This document shows, piece after piece, positions 54,142 to 62,839 of a stretch of DNA of 64,000 nt. The position numbers were made by a program, and so were the translations under genes. Numbering within the stretch: the stretch's first letter is position 1; each line of letters opens with the position of its first letter. The notes beneath the pieces are model-generated. The model saw only the letters and a list, made by a program, of their open reading frames with translations, was not told where the DNA came from and made no database searches. Source of the DNA: Nitrospirota bacterium (GTDB lineage Bacteria > Nitrospirota > Thermodesulfovibrionia > UBA6902 > DSMQ01); the NCBI GenBank assembly GCA_016208965.1, contig JACQXB010000009.1:1-64000 (forward strand), written 5' to 3'.

Positions 54142-54719
54142 ATATTGAAAATAAGCCTCTCTAAATATTTTTGAGTATACACTGGGAACCTTTTTGAAAA
54201 CTTTTTCACCGTAGTTATTGAAAGCTTCTTTATATCAAGTTCGTCTAAATCTAATGCAGCCAATCCCTTGGACGCAAGATAGAGGAGATCAAGAAATGCC
54301 TTTTCAGGCTTTGCAACACATATATCGCCCTTCATCTCATAACCCCAGAAAAGGCATTTCTTGATCTGCCTGAATTCTATATCCCTTCCCATAACAATAA
54401 GTCTTTTGGTTTTTCTCGTCGTAGCAAAGGTTAATGTATAGGGCACAAGATTGAGGACGCCGTATCTTGAAAGCAAACTTTCAAATGATAGGTAGTTTGG
54501 CATATAAAGGGATGCGGCAATTTTCTCTATAGAGGTTTTTGCTGTGAATGGGCGATAAATGCCTGTACCTATTTTTTCCAGTATCCCTCTACCAACCAAT
54601 CTATTCAATGTCACATGCAGGCTCTTTCTGGTAAGACCTGTTATCTTTTCAAGGTCTGCAATAGAGTAAAACGGCTTGTTAAACCGCTCCAGAGACTTTA
54701 TGAGGTCTATCGCCTTCAT
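54138..54719 (-). CDS. abiEi: AbiEi-type antitoxin / transcriptional regulator
   Basis: 193 residues. An N-terminal winged helix (PFYSIADLEKITGLTRKSLH) and a C-terminal AbiEi-like domain (SFESLLSRYGVL, KPEKAFLDLLYLASKG) match the antitoxin of the type IV AbiE system, which binds inverted repeats in its own promoter. It overlaps the toxin stop by 4 bp and is second in the operon, the reverse of the usual order. Confidence 0.85.
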   Translation of the reverse strand: MKAIDLIKSLERFNKPFYSIADLEKITGLTRKSLHVTLNRLVGRGILEKIGTGIYRPFTAKTSIEKIAASLYMPNYLSFESLLSRYGVLNLVPYTLTFATTRKTKRLIVMGRDIEFRQIKKCLFWGYEMKGDICVAKPEKAFLDLLYLASKGLAALDLDELDIKKLSITTVKKFSKRFPVYTQKYLERLIFNI

Positions 54720-55381
54720 GCCTTCAATCTTTCTATTATAGGCCAGAAATCCTTTGGAAGATATTTCCTTAGTTCACGTATAAGTTCTCTTTTAGGAGTC
54801 AAAATAGCCTCAGGTTTATAAGGTTTTTTAAGTTTCTGGCATATATACCACATGTCAAAAATATCTTTTGGTTTTGCCCTTTCTTTTATACATGCAAGTT
54901 TGTCCTTATATAGTTGCTCTATTGTAGCCACTCTTCCAAGACATTGCACTGTGGAAACAGGAGAGGATATAATCGCCAGTTCAGATTTATAGTCCTTTTC
55001 ACGCCTTTTAGATATCTCTATCTTTACCCTGAAGGGTGACGGAAGATAGTCCTCAATTATCTTAATCTCTCCAAGATATGTGTAATATTTCTCTTCTAAA
55101 TCAGTTATCGTAAACTCTGGATATAGAGAGACAATTTTTTTAATAAGGGGGCTGAATTCCACTTTTAACTTATCTGCTGTTAGTGAGAAATCAAGGTCTT
55201 CGGAAAAACGGGGAGAGTTGTAAACAAGCCTCAATGCGGTCCCGCCCTTAAATATGAGAAACTTTCCCTTGGGAGAGTCGAAGAGCCCTTTCAGTATTAC
55301 AGTCTCCCAGTATTCCCTGACTACCTGTGTTACATCAATCCTTAAATTCTTTGCCTGATTCTCTGCTATATCACGTTCCAT
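54716..55381 (-). CDS. abiEii: AbiEii-type nucleotidyltransferase toxin
   Basis: 221 residues. FLIFKGGTALRLVYNSPRFS, then EDLDFSLT, is the GG-x-D-x-D nucleotidyltransferase site of AbiEii/MenT toxins, and DKLACIKERAKPKDIFDMWY is the conserved Lys/Asp region. Such toxins transfer nucleotides to tRNA and mediate phage abortive infection. It is first in the operon. Confidence 0.88.
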   Translation of the reverse strand: MERDIAENQAKNLRIDVTQVVREYWETVILKGLFDSPKGKFLIFKGGTALRLVYNSPRFSEDLDFSLTADKLKVEFSPLIKKIVSLYPEFTITDLEEKYYTYLGEIKIIEDYLPSPFRVKIEISKRREKDYKSELAIISSPVSTVQCLGRVATIEQLYKDKLACIKERAKPKDIFDMWYICQKLKKPYKPEAILTPKRELIRELRKYLPKDFWPIIERLKA

Positions 55382-55385
55382 ATTT

Positions 55386-55442
55386 CTTAACTATTTTGTT
55401 AAGTTATTAAGAATAATATATCTCTACTTAATGTTTTGTCAA
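55386..55442 (-). promoter_or_regulatory. abiE promoter with operator-like inverted repeat
   Basis: On the minus strand TTGACA (55442-55437), a 16-bp spacer and TATATT (55420-55415) form a promoter. CTTAAC-N6-GTTAAG (55386-55403) lies between the predicted start site and the abiEii ATG at 55381, a fitting place for AbiEi auto-repression. Confidence 0.6.
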
Positions 55443-55625
55443 GTTTTCCAAAACAATTTTATGGGACTTGCTGCAAAATGCAATCTAAAATATTGGGATA
55501 CACTCCATAGCGGGTTCAGGTTTGCAACTTGTCGAGTAGAGTCTCCGACCTGCTCCCGCGGCTGTAAATGATTAAAACTTATTGACTCCTCTGTTTTCTG
55601 TGGTTAATTGCGTTATACGGGTTTA
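55443..55625. other. Gap upstream of abiE and downstream of hemG, with a degenerate MITE end
   Basis: No gene is visible. The right portion (55590-55625: CTCTGTTTTCTGTGG, then TTAATTGCGTTATACGGGTTTA) resembles the right end of MITE copy C. A possible partner (GCAAAATGCAAT near 55471) is weak, so this is probably a decayed copy. Confidence 0.45.
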
Positions 55626-57137
55626 TTATTGGCACTTCTTAATAATCTCATCTGCAATCTTATACCCATTCTCTATACAGTCATTCATCCCGATTCCCCT
55701 GTAAGCGTTACCTGTAAGATATAAGCCGGGACAGGATTTAAGCCTATCGTCTATAATTCTTAATTTTTCACCATGCCTAAGGTCATACTGAGGGATAGCT
55801 TTCTCCCATCTATATATCCTTACCATATCAGGCTCTGTCTTTAATGAAACAATAGGTCTTAATTCATCAAAAACGGTATTTATAAGGTCATTGTCCTCTA
55901 ACATTGCCAACTCAGGTGACTTTGCGCCACCAATCATACTTCTTAAAAGCACATGTCCTTCAGTAGCCCTGTTTGGAAATATACTTGAGTCCCAGAGTGT
56001 GCCAAGAATCTTTTTGCCCTCCTTGTGCGGAATTAAAAAACCGAAGCCATTGAGAGGATGTAATATCTTTTCACTTTTATAGCCAAAGCATACAACAGAC
56101 ACAGGCGGATATGAAATACCTGAAAGGTTTTTAGACAGCTCTTTATCAAAATCTCTTAAAATTTCTGAGGATGCATATGCGGGTGTTGCAAGGACAACTA
56201 TATCTGCATAAACTATTCCTTCAGAGGTATGAAGTCTATATAAGTCTCCTTCTTTTTCAAGACCCTTAACAGAAACCCCGATTCTTACTCTTCCATCAAG
56301 TTTTTCAGTGAGCGCATCAGTGATGGTTTGCGTCCCGTTGTAAAAAGATGTAAGATTGCCGCTAGGTGCAGGACCGACTTTTGCTTGAGAGGTTGAGAAG
56401 TTGAGAGGTTGAGAAGTTGAGAAATTCTTATCTTCATAACTTCTCATCTTCTTAGCTTCTGTCTTTTTCTTAGCTCTTTGCAATTTTATCATTCCCCTTA
56501 TGAGACTTCCATATTCCTGTTCAATCTCCTTTATCCTCGGAAAGCAATGCCTGATGCTCATCTTATACGGGTCACCAGCAAATATGCCTGAGCACATAGG
56601 GTCTATTAGTTTTTCAAGTGCTTCTTTACAGAGTCTGCGTATTACAAAATCAGCAACAGTTTCATCTTCAGGTCCTTTTGGCGCAATGAGATCATAGAAT
56701 ATTCTGAGTTTTCCATGCCATGAAATAAGGTCTGATTTCAAAAATGCAAGCGGTGATTCAGGAAGGACGTTAAGTTTACCCTGAGAGAATATGTATCGTT
56801 TCTTGGCATTTTCATTGCTTCGCAAAGGTTCGATTCCGAGATCTGCACATAATTCAAGGGTTTTAGGCTTATTATCAAGAAATCCATTAGGACCTTTTTC
56901 ACAGAGAAATCCATTCACCTTATCAGTCCAGATTTTTCCTCCGGGACGATTATCAGATTCTAAGACCGTAATATCCAAATCTTCATTTAAAAATCCCCCT
57001 CTGTCCCCCTTTTTCAAAGGGGGATACAATATATCCCCCCCTTTAGCAAAGGGGGGTGAGGGGGGATTTTTACTGATAAGTGCATATGCAACTGTTAAGC
57101 CTGAGATTCCGCCGCCAACAATAGCTATTTTTTTCAT
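55626..57137 (-). CDS. hemG: Protoporphyrinogen/coproporphyrinogen oxidase (HemY-type), with repeat-derived inserts
   Basis: 503 residues. The FAD-binding motif KKIAIVGGGISGLTVAYAL opens the protein, GGKIWTDKVNGFLCEKGPNG follows, and GLYLTGNAYRGIGMNDCIEN closes it, as in flavin oxidases that aromatise porphyrinogens. Two stretches are foreign: residues 24-51 (NPPSPPFAKGGDIL...KKGDRGGF), from a palindromic element at 56988-57072, and residues about 227-250 (MRSYEDKNFSTSQPLNFSTS), from a repeat at 56385-56462. Both keep the frame. It is the last gene of the heme run. Confidence 0.92.
   Translation of the reverse strand: MKKIAIVGGGISGLTVAYALISKNPPSPPFAKGGDILYPPLKKGDRGGFLNEDLDITVLESDNRPGGKIWTDKVNGFLCEKGPNGFLDNKPKTLELCADLGIEPLRSNENAKKRYIFSQGKLNVLPESPLAFLKSDLISWHGKLRIFYDLIAPKGPEDETVADFVIRRLCKEALEKLIDPMCSGIFAGDPYKMSIRHCFPRIKEIEQEYGSLIRGMIKLQRAKKKTEAKKMRSYEDKNFSTSQPLNFSTSQAKVGPAPSGNLTSFYNGTQTITDALTEKLDGRVRIGVSVKGLEKEGDLYRLHTSEGIVYADIVVLATPAYASSEILRDFDKELSKNLSGISYPPVSVVCFGYKSEKILHPLNGFGFLIPHKEGKKILGTLWDSSIFPNRATEGHVLLRSMIGGAKSPELAMLEDNDLINTVFDELRPIVSLKTEPDMVRIYRWEKAIPQYDLRHGEKLRIIDDRLKSCPGLYLTGNAYRGIGMNDCIENGYKIADEIIKKCQ
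56385..56462. repeat. TTGAGAA-type repeat inside hemG
   Basis: Units of GAGGTTGAGAAGTTGAGA face AACTTCTCATCTTCTTAGC, and the coding strand reads SYEDKNFSTSQPLNF. It corresponds in sequence and frame to the repeat at 60444-60540 in the histidine kinase. Confidence 0.8.
56988..57072. mobile_element. CCCCCTTT palindromic element inserted in hemG
   Basis: TAAAAATCCCCCT and GGGGGGATTTTTA bound 85 bp of facing CCCCCTTT/AAAGGGGG units. It sits inside the FAD-domain coding region and translates as a proline/glycine-rich loop. Confidence 0.85.
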
Positions 57138-57184
57138 TCTAATACCTTAAATTTTTAGATTGCCTGAGAATACTCTCTTTAGCC

Positions 57185-57250
57185 GTCATTCCCACGAAAG
57201 TGGGAATCCAGATCAAATTATTACTGGATTCCTGCTTCCGCAGGAATGAC
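57185..57250. repeat. dRS3-like repeat overlapping the hemH 3' end
   Basis: GTCATTCCCAC/GTGGGAAT and GGATTCCTGC/GCAGGAATGAC stems. The last residues of HemH (VIPAEAGIQ) and its stop codon are encoded by this repeat. Confidence 0.85.
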
Positions 57251-58360
57251 ATTTGTCAACACAAGTTCTTTCAGCACCTCTATAAACTTCTCAGATGTAT
57301 TCAGAGCCTCGCATCTCCTGAAATTTATACCATGCTTCTCCGCTATCTCTTTATAGAGAATATCTATCTCATATAGAGTTTCTATATTATCTGATACAAA
57401 ACTTATTGGCACAACAAATAAATTCTTACAGCCCTCATTTGCAAGTCTTATTATTGTTTTATCCGTTGCTGGCTCAAGCCATTTAACAGGACCTGTCTTG
57501 CTCTGGAAAGATAGATGCCACCTAACAAGTGACGAGTGACCCTTCGACAAGCTCAGGGCAGGCTCAATGACGAGTGACGAGTTAATCGCTGTAATAGTTG
57601 CTTTAATTTGTTCAAGATAAGGGTCTCCTTCGTCAATAAAGCTCTGAGGAAGGCTGTGGACACTGTAGAGGATATCAACATTCTCCACCCTCCCCCTTGC
57701 CCCCTCTCCCGATGTGTCGGGAAGGGGGGTGGGGGAGGAGTGATCTTCATTAAATTTTGAAATGCCATTGTGTATAAGCCCTGCAAGCGCCTCTATATAA
57801 GGTGGGAAATCATACCACTGTTCAATGTATTGAATCGTGAGGCGTGAGACGTGAGGCATGAGGCGTGTAACTACTCTTTTAAATTCTGAAATTGCAGAAC
57901 CAGTTGTTGCCCTTGAGTAATGAGGATAAAGGCTTGCCACAACAAGATGCTTAACCCCATCTTTTATAATCTCCTTTACCGTATCACTTATAAAAGGATG
58001 CCAGTAGCGCATAGCGATGTAGACCTTAAAAGAAAGTGACGAGTGACGAGTGACGAGTGACGAGTTTTTAACTTCTGACTTCTTATTAAGTGCTTTCTCA
58101 AGTGCCTCTGCCTGAGCCATTGTTATATCAAGCAGTGGTGATTTCCCGCCTATAAGACTGTACATCTTTTCTACCTTTTTTGAGCGAAGGTCTGATATGA
58201 GTCGTGCTAATGGTTTCTGAAGAAATGCAGGACCAAGTTTTATAATCTCTCTGTCAGAAAAGAGATTATAAAGAAAGGGCTTTACTGCCTGGAGGGAATC
58301 AGGACCACCAAGATTAAGTAGAAGAATGCCAATTGGGTCAGAATGTTCAGGCACGAGCAT
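57221..58360 (-). CDS. hemH: Ferrochelatase HemH, enlarged by repeat-derived segments
   Basis: 379 residues, against about 310-330 usual. IGILLLNLGGPDSLQAVKPF, MRYWHPFISDTVKEII, LVVASLYPHYS, VHSLPQSFIDEGDPY and VPISFVSDNIETLYEIDILY are the metal-insertion core, with the conserved His and Glu residues. Foreign segments are NSSLVTRHSSLSF, RLMPHVSRLT, SSPTPLPDTSGEGARGR, NSSLVIEPALSLSKGHSSLV and the terminal VIPAEAGIQ. It inserts iron into porphyrin. It starts 11 bp after vapC. Confidence 0.92.
   Translation of the reverse strand: MLVPEHSDPIGILLLNLGGPDSLQAVKPFLYNLFSDREIIKLGPAFLQKPLARLISDLRSKKVEKMYSLIGGKSPLLDITMAQAEALEKALNKKSEVKNSSLVTRHSSLSFKVYIAMRYWHPFISDTVKEIIKDGVKHLVVASLYPHYSRATTGSAISEFKRVVTRLMPHVSRLTIQYIEQWYDFPPYIEALAGLIHNGISKFNEDHSSPTPLPDTSGEGARGRVENVDILYSVHSLPQSFIDEGDPYLEQIKATITAINSSLVIEPALSLSKGHSSLVRWHLSFQSKTGPVKWLEPATDKTIIRLANEGCKNLFVVPISFVSDNIETLYEIDILYKEIAEKHGINFRRCEALNTSEKFIEVLKELVLTNVIPAEAGIQ
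57532..58078. repeat. Set of different short repeats inside hemH
   Basis: In order along the + strand: GTGACGAG arrays around a CCTTCGACAAGCTCAGG-type repeat (about 57530-57580); a CCCCTCTCCC/GGGAAGGGG hairpin (about 57690-57740); GTGAGGC/ATGAGGC heptamers (about 57836-57867); and GTGACGA heptamers (about 58033-58065). All are in frame within hemH. Confidence 0.8.
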
Positions 58361-58371
58361 ATCTAAAAAGT

Positions 58372-58776
58372 CTAAAGAAAGTCTATTGCTTTAACACCTA
58401 TCTCACGACAAATAACCTTCAAATGATTATCATAATGGAAAACAGATAGTGTATTCTCCTTGGCTATAGAGGCAATCATTATGTCAACTGTTGGTATAGT
58501 TATTCCTTTTCTTCTCAATAAAAAACCCATTTCATACGCGATAGACCATGTATTTCCAGTCAGCCCATAAAGCGGCAATACCTCGAGGCGGGACTTTAGT
58601 GTCTCGTATTCTTTTTTATCCTTACATCCCTGCAAGAGTTCAAGTATTATAATATTTGTTGTAACAACTCTATCAGAATTCAGGGCTTCCCTGAGATAGT
58701 TCTTTAGTTTCTGATTATCCGATTCTTTAAAACTTACAATCCATGCTGAGGTATCTACAAGCACTTTATCGCTCAT
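58372..58776 (-). CDS. vapC: VapC-type PIN-domain ribonuclease toxin
   Basis: 134 residues from the Met at 58776. VLVDTSAWIVSF, NIIILELLQGCK and TVDIMIASIAKENTLSVFHY, with acidic residues D, E and D, make the PIN active site that cuts RNA. It overlaps its antitoxin by 11 bp. It is inserted between the HD-GYP regulator and hemH in the heme run. Confidence 0.9.
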   Translation of the reverse strand: MSDKVLVDTSAWIVSFKESDNQKLKNYLREALNSDRVVTTNIIILELLQGCKDKKEYETLKSRLEVLPLYGLTGNTWSIAYEMGFLLRRKGITIPTVDIMIASIAKENTLSVFHYDNHLKVICREIGVKAIDFL

Positions 58777-58972
58777 GTCGCATCTTCCTGAGGTCATCAA
58801 GTGTAAGATTAAAGCCTTTATAGTTACCTATCAGTCCTTTAAGTTCCTCTCTTTTTTTAAGCCTCAGATATTCGTTAAGAGCAATAACAATTGCTCCCTT
58901 CTTTGTCTTTGATTTGGATATTTCCATAACCTTTTTTAAAATACCATTATCTATATCAAGTGTAGTCTTCAT
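58766..58972 (-). CDS. vapB: VapB-type antitoxin
   Basis: 68 residues starting MKTTLDIDNGILKKVMEISK. This is a ribbon-helix-helix antitoxin of the family with a C-terminal toxin-binding tail (GNYKGFNLTLDDLRKMRHE). It binds VapC and its own promoter. A Met six residues upstream is an alternative start. Confidence 0.88.
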   Translation of the reverse strand: MKTTLDIDNGILKKVMEISKSKTKKGAIVIALNEYLRLKKREELKGLIGNYKGFNLTLDDLRKMRHER

Positions 58973-59063
58973 TATATATACTTCCTCCATTAATTTTTAT
59001 TTATAATTTTCTCATTATTCTACATATTTGTCAAGAGAAATTGTATATACCAAAAAGAACGGG

Positions 59064-60128
59064 CTAATCCTGATATGTCTCAAAGACCCTGTAAAACTCA
59101 TTCGCTAATTTCTTGAAGGCTTCAAGTACATGCGGGTCAAAATGCTCAGGCATTGTCCTACCGTCACCTTCGGTAATTATCTTCAAAGCCTCCTCATGAG
59201 AGAGGGCACGTTTATATGGACGTGTACTCCTTAAAGCATCATACTGGTCAGCAATGGTATAGATTCTGCCTTCAATTGGTATTTCTTCGCCCTTAAGTCC
59301 TTTTGGATAGCCTCCACCATCCCATCTTTCATGATGACTTATGGCAATGTGTTCAGACATGTCCATAATCTGAGAAAATGTCTTACCGCTAAGTATATGG
59401 GCTCCTATAATTGTATGTGTCTTTATAAGGGCAAATTCTTCATGGGTAAGTTTCTTTGGTTTAAGGAGTATCTCAGTATGGACACCAATCTTACCTATAT
59501 CGTGCATTGGTGCTGCATAAAAGATGGATTCAACTTTGTCCTCGGGCCATTCTAATTTTTTTGCTAACAGCGAAGCATAATAGCCCGCCCTTTTAATATG
59601 AGAGGCTGTATCCTCATCCTTGTATTCTGCTATCCTTGTAAGTTTGTATATTGTGTCAATATAGCTTTCCTTCAACTGGGCTGTTTTTTCCTTTACCTGT
59701 GCATCAAGCAGTTTATTGTGTTTTTTTAAAAAATCTTCAAACTCCTTAACCTTTAGCAGGTTTCTGGCTCTTACCACAAGCTCTGCGCCGTCAACAGGCG
59801 TTGAAAGAAAATCATTTGCCCCTGTCTTTAAACCCTCAATCTTTGAGTCCCTATCTGCAAGGGCAGTAACCATTACAATAGGTATATTTTGTGTTTCAGG
59901 GTCATTCTTAAGCTTTCTACATGTCTCATAACCATCCATCACAGGCATCATAATATCAAGAAAGATTAAATCAGGAGAGATTTCTTTTGCTTTTTCTAAC
60001 GCTTCAATTCCGTTTTTAGCTGTCTCACAGAGATAGTCGTAATTTTTGAGGATAGCACACATCAATTTGAGGTTCATTTCCTCATCGTCAACTATCAGGA
60101 TTTTTTGCTTTTTGGTTTTTTCTGGCAT
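59064..60128 (-). CDS. Response regulator with HD-GYP domain (cyclic-di-GMP phosphodiesterase)
   Basis: 354 residues. The receiver domain ([20 protein letters not shown]; phospho-acceptor in [15 protein letters not shown]) and a coiled linker precede an HD-GYP domain with [30 protein letters not shown] and [11 protein letters not shown]. All HD and GYP residues are kept. It likely hydrolyses cyclic-di-GMP when phosphorylated by the neighbouring kinase. Confidence 0.94.
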   Translation of the reverse strand: MPEKTKKQKILIVDDEEMNLKLMCAILKNYDYLCETAKNGIEALEKAKEISPDLIFLDIMMPVMDGYETCRKLKNDPETQNIPIVMVTALADRDSKIEGLKTGANDFLSTPVDGAELVVRARNLLKVKEFEDFLKKHNKLLDAQVKEKTAQLKESYIDTIYKLTRIAEYKDEDTASHIKRAGYYASLLAKKLEWPEDKVESIFYAAPMHDIGKIGVHTEILLKPKKLTHEEFALIKTHTIIGAHILSGKTFSQIMDMSEHIAISHHERWDGGGYPKGLKGEEIPIEGRIYTIADQYDALRSTRPYKRALSHEEALKIITEGDGRTMPEHFDPHVLEAFKKLANEFYRVFETYQD

Positions 60129-60202
60129 AATATCTCCTTAATTTAGATGTTAGTGAAAAGTGAATAGTTGCTGACGACTATTCACTAAATACTGTTCACT
60201 AT
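60129..60202. repeat. Facing GTGAATAG heptamer arrays
   Basis: AGTGAAAAGTGAATAG units face CTATTCACTAAAT and CTATTCACTG units between the kinase and the HD-GYP regulator genes. Confidence 0.75.
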
Positions 60203-61669
60203 TCACTGTCTCACTGGAATTACAAACACAAACTCACTTCCTTTCCCAACCTCGCTCTCAACCCATATCCTTCCGCCGTGAAGTTCTACAAATTTTTTAC
60301 ACAGACTAAGCCCAAGCCCTGTACCTTTATATTTCTTTGTCATGGGAGACTCAAGCTGCTGGAATGGTTGAAAGAGTTTTTGTATATCATTCTCCGGGAT
60401 GCCTATTCCTGTATCCTCTACCGAAATTTCAATGAAATTTCGGGCAGAAGATAAGAAGTTGAGAAGTTCAGAAGTTAAGATTTTTTTCTCATCTTCATAA
60501 CTTCCTATCTTCACATCTTCTATCTTTTTCCCAGCTTCTATCAGTCTTACGCTTACGCGCACGCTGCCTCCATCTGATGTAAATTTCAAAGCATTGCTTA
60601 AAAGGTTCAATATTATCTGCCTCAGCCTTCTTTGGTCTGCTGTGATATTTACTATATTATCATCAATTTCAAATCTTATCTTTATCCTGTGTTTGATTAC
60701 CGCTTCCTTAAGCATTGCAATACTACCTTCAATAGTCTCCCTGAGGTTAAACTCGGACAGTTCGAGTTCCTCTTTCTCTGCTTCTATTTTACTTAAATCA
60801 AGGATGTCGTTAATCAGAGACAGGAGGTGTTTCCCACTAATAATAATATCGTTAAGATATTCTTTCTGTAACTCACTTACGCTTTCTGCATGACCATCAA
60901 CCATAAGTTCGGAAAACCCTATTATTGCATTAAGCGGGGTCCTCAATTCATGAGACATGTTTGCGAGAAATTCTGATTTAGCCCTGTTGGCTGTCTCTGC
61001 ATGAACCTTTGCAATCTCAAGTTCCTTAGTCCTCTTTTTTACCCTTTTCTCAAGTCCTTCAACAAGCCATCTGTTTTCAATAGCCGAGGCAACGTGATTG
61101 GTAAATATGATAAAGACCCTTGCTGTTTTCTCTGTGAAGAAATCCGTTTTACTGCTATAGAGGTTAAATACACCCATTACCTCACCGTCAGAATTTATCA
61201 GCGGTAAAGCCATTGAAGAGCGATAACCCCTTTTCAATGCCTCATCCCTCCACTGTGCATACGAAGGATTAGTATCTATATTATTTATAACTCTTGGTAT
61301 CTTTGTCTTTATAGCCATGCCTATTGGTCCCATGCCTGTAGGTGAGTCATCCCATGTAATCTTTATGTTTGACAGGTAATCCTCCTCAAACCCTGATTTG
61401 GCAGCAGGTTTTACATCAAAGTTTTTATCATTCATTAACCCAATCCATACCATTTTAATATCAAAGTTTCTGATTACAATATTACATATTGCCTCATAGA
61501 TGTTTTCTGTGGGTGGTACAGCAGAAAGGACATTGGATGAATCAAGAAGAGATAGCAGGTCTTTGCTGTACCTCATTATCTCATCTTCTGCATGCTTGCG
61601 CTCGGAAACTTCAATGTTCTCTAATGACCCGAGAATTTCTTTTGATTTTTGATTACTGTTTCTTCCCAT
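60203..61669 (-). CDS. GAF-domain sensor histidine kinase
   Basis: 488 residues from the Met at 61669 ([13 protein letters not shown]), which follows GAGGCAGTGCA and overlaps the hemE stop by 17 bp; the frame extends further upstream, but only within hemE. A GAF domain ([20 protein letters not shown] ... [20 protein letters not shown]) is followed by HisKA ([18 protein letters not shown]) and HATPase ([25 protein letters not shown]). A repeat-derived insert, about [19 protein letters not shown], lies in the ATPase domain. It probably signals to the HD-GYP regulator. Confidence 0.92.
   Translation of the reverse strand: MGRNSNQKSKEILGSLENIEVSERKHAEDEIMRYSKDLLSLLDSSNVLSAVPPTENIYEAICNIVIRNFDIKMVWIGLMNDKNFDVKPAAKSGFEEDYLSNIKITWDDSPTGMGPIGMAIKTKIPRVINNIDTNPSYAQWRDEALKRGYRSSMALPLINSDGEVMGVFNLYSSKTDFFTEKTARVFIIFTNHVASAIENRWLVEGLEKRVKKRTKELEIAKVHAETANRAKSEFLANMSHELRTPLNAIIGFSELMVDGHAESVSELQKEYLNDIIISGKHLLSLINDILDLSKIEAEKEELELSEFNLRETIEGSIAMLKEAVIKHRIKIRFEIDDNIVNITADQRRLRQIILNLLSNALKFTSDGGSVRVSVRLIEAGKKIEDVKIGSYEDEKKILTSELLNFLSSARNFIEISVEDTGIGIPENDIQKLFQPFQQLESPMTKKYKGTGLGLSLCKKFVELHGGRIWVESEVGKGSEFVFVIPVRQ
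60444..60540. repeat. TTGAGAA-type repeat inside the histidine kinase
   Basis: AAGAAGTTGAGAAGTTCAGA units face CATCTTCATAACTTCCTATC units. The translation SYED...LNF matches that of the repeat in hemG. Confidence 0.8.
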
Positions 61670-62711
61670 ATTTATGCACTGCCTCAACCATGGCAATTGC
61701 ATTCGCCTCAGGAGTCTCAGGAAGAATACCATGTCCGAGGTTAAAGATATGCCCACGGGCAAAGACTGCTCTTAACAAGAGCTCTTTCACCCTCTTCTCT
61801 ATCTTATCCCTTGATAAAAACAAAGCGCACGGGTCTAAATTGCCCTGAACTGAAAAATTATTGCCAAGTCTTTTTATAGCTTCATCTATATTAATTCTCC
61901 AGTCAATGCCAATTACATCAGCATTGCATGACTTAATCTCCTCAAGCAGACCCGAACATTCCCCAACGAAATAGATAATGGGAACACAATTATTTTGGGA
62001 TTTGGGATTTGGGATTTGGGATTTAATGCCATCTATTACCCTCTTAACATAAGGAAGTGCAAACTCTCTGTAGTCCATTGGCGAAAGCACACCTGCCCAT
62101 GTATCAAAGAGTTGTATAGCCTGCGCTCCTGCATCTATCTGAGCCTTAAGATATTTTGTAATTGTTTTCGCAACTTTATCCATCAAGGATTTATATAAAT
62201 CAGGATTCTGAAAAATCATTTTCTTGGTATGAAGGAAGTTTTTTGATGTCCCGCCCTCTATCATATATGTTGCCATTGTAAATGGCGCCCCTGAAAAACC
62301 GATTAACGGGACTTTTCCGCTGAGTTCGCTGCGTAAAATTCTTATTGTTTCAAGAACAAAATTTAAGGACTCCTCAGGTTGTGGAATCAGAAGCTTATCA
62401 ATAGATGCCCGGTCTCTTATGGGTTTTGCAAACACAGGCCCCTTCTTTTCTGAAAACTTGAGTTCCATGCCCATTGCCGCAGCAGGAATAAGAATATCTG
62501 AAAACAAAATTGCCGCATCCACGCCAAGTGCATCTATAGGTTGAATTGTTACCTGTGCTGCAAGTTCAGGAGTCTTGCAAAGTGTCAGGAAATCAACCCT
62601 TTTTCTTATCTTCTGATACTGCTTCAAATATCTCCCTGCCTGCCGCATAATCCAGACAGGTGTGTATGGGACAGGTTCACCACGACATGCCTTTAAGAAA
62701 ATGTCATTCAT
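61653..62711 (-). CDS. hemE: Uroporphyrinogen decarboxylase HemE
   Basis: 352 residues, near family length. [56 protein letters not shown] and [20 protein letters not shown] are diagnostic. It makes coproporphyrinogen III. A short insert, [13 protein letters not shown] near residue 235, is encoded by TTGGGAT heptamers (61998-62023). It lies between a radical SAM gene upstream and a kinase gene downstream. Confidence 0.95.
   Translation of the reverse strand: MNDIFLKACRGEPVPYTPVWIMRQAGRYLKQYQKIRKRVDFLTLCKTPELAAQVTIQPIDALGVDAAILFSDILIPAAAMGMELKFSEKKGPVFAKPIRDRASIDKLLIPQPEESLNFVLETIRILRSELSGKVPLIGFSGAPFTMATYMIEGGTSKNFLHTKKMIFQNPDLYKSLMDKVAKTITKYLKAQIDAGAQAIQLFDTWAGVLSPMDYREFALPYVKRVIDGIKSQIPNPKSQNNCVPIIYFVGECSGLLEEIKSCNADVIGIDWRINIDEAIKRLGNNFSVQGNLDPCALFLSRDKIEKRVKELLLRAVFARGHIFNLGHGILPETPEANAIAMVEAVHKYGKKQ
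61998..62023. repeat. TTGGGAT heptamer array in hemE
   Basis: About four direct copies of GGGATTT-type heptamers lie within the hemE coding sequence. Confidence 0.85.
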
Positions 62712-62731
62712 TTTGCCCCCATTATTTTTGT

Positions 62732-62838
62732 CCGCAGATTACACAGATTACTCAGATTTTTTTATAAAACCTGTTTAAATTTATTGATCTGCAAATATTT
62801 TTTAAATTCACAATCTGTGACATCTGTGCAATCTGTGG
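62732..62838. repeat. Inverted CAGATTA-type repeat between the radical SAM gene and hemE
   Basis: CCGCAGATTACACAGATT on the left faces AATCTGTGACATCTGTGC and AATCTGTGG on the right. The 107-bp structure fills the gap, and its right end is one base from the radical SAM stop codon. Confidence 0.8.
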
Positions 62839-62839
62839 A

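Noticed and set aside
61670..61762. Longer N-terminus for the histidine kinase starting at 61762
   Set aside because: The extra 31 residues lie wholly within hemE in another frame and do not look like kinase sequence; the Met at 61669 has a ribosome site.
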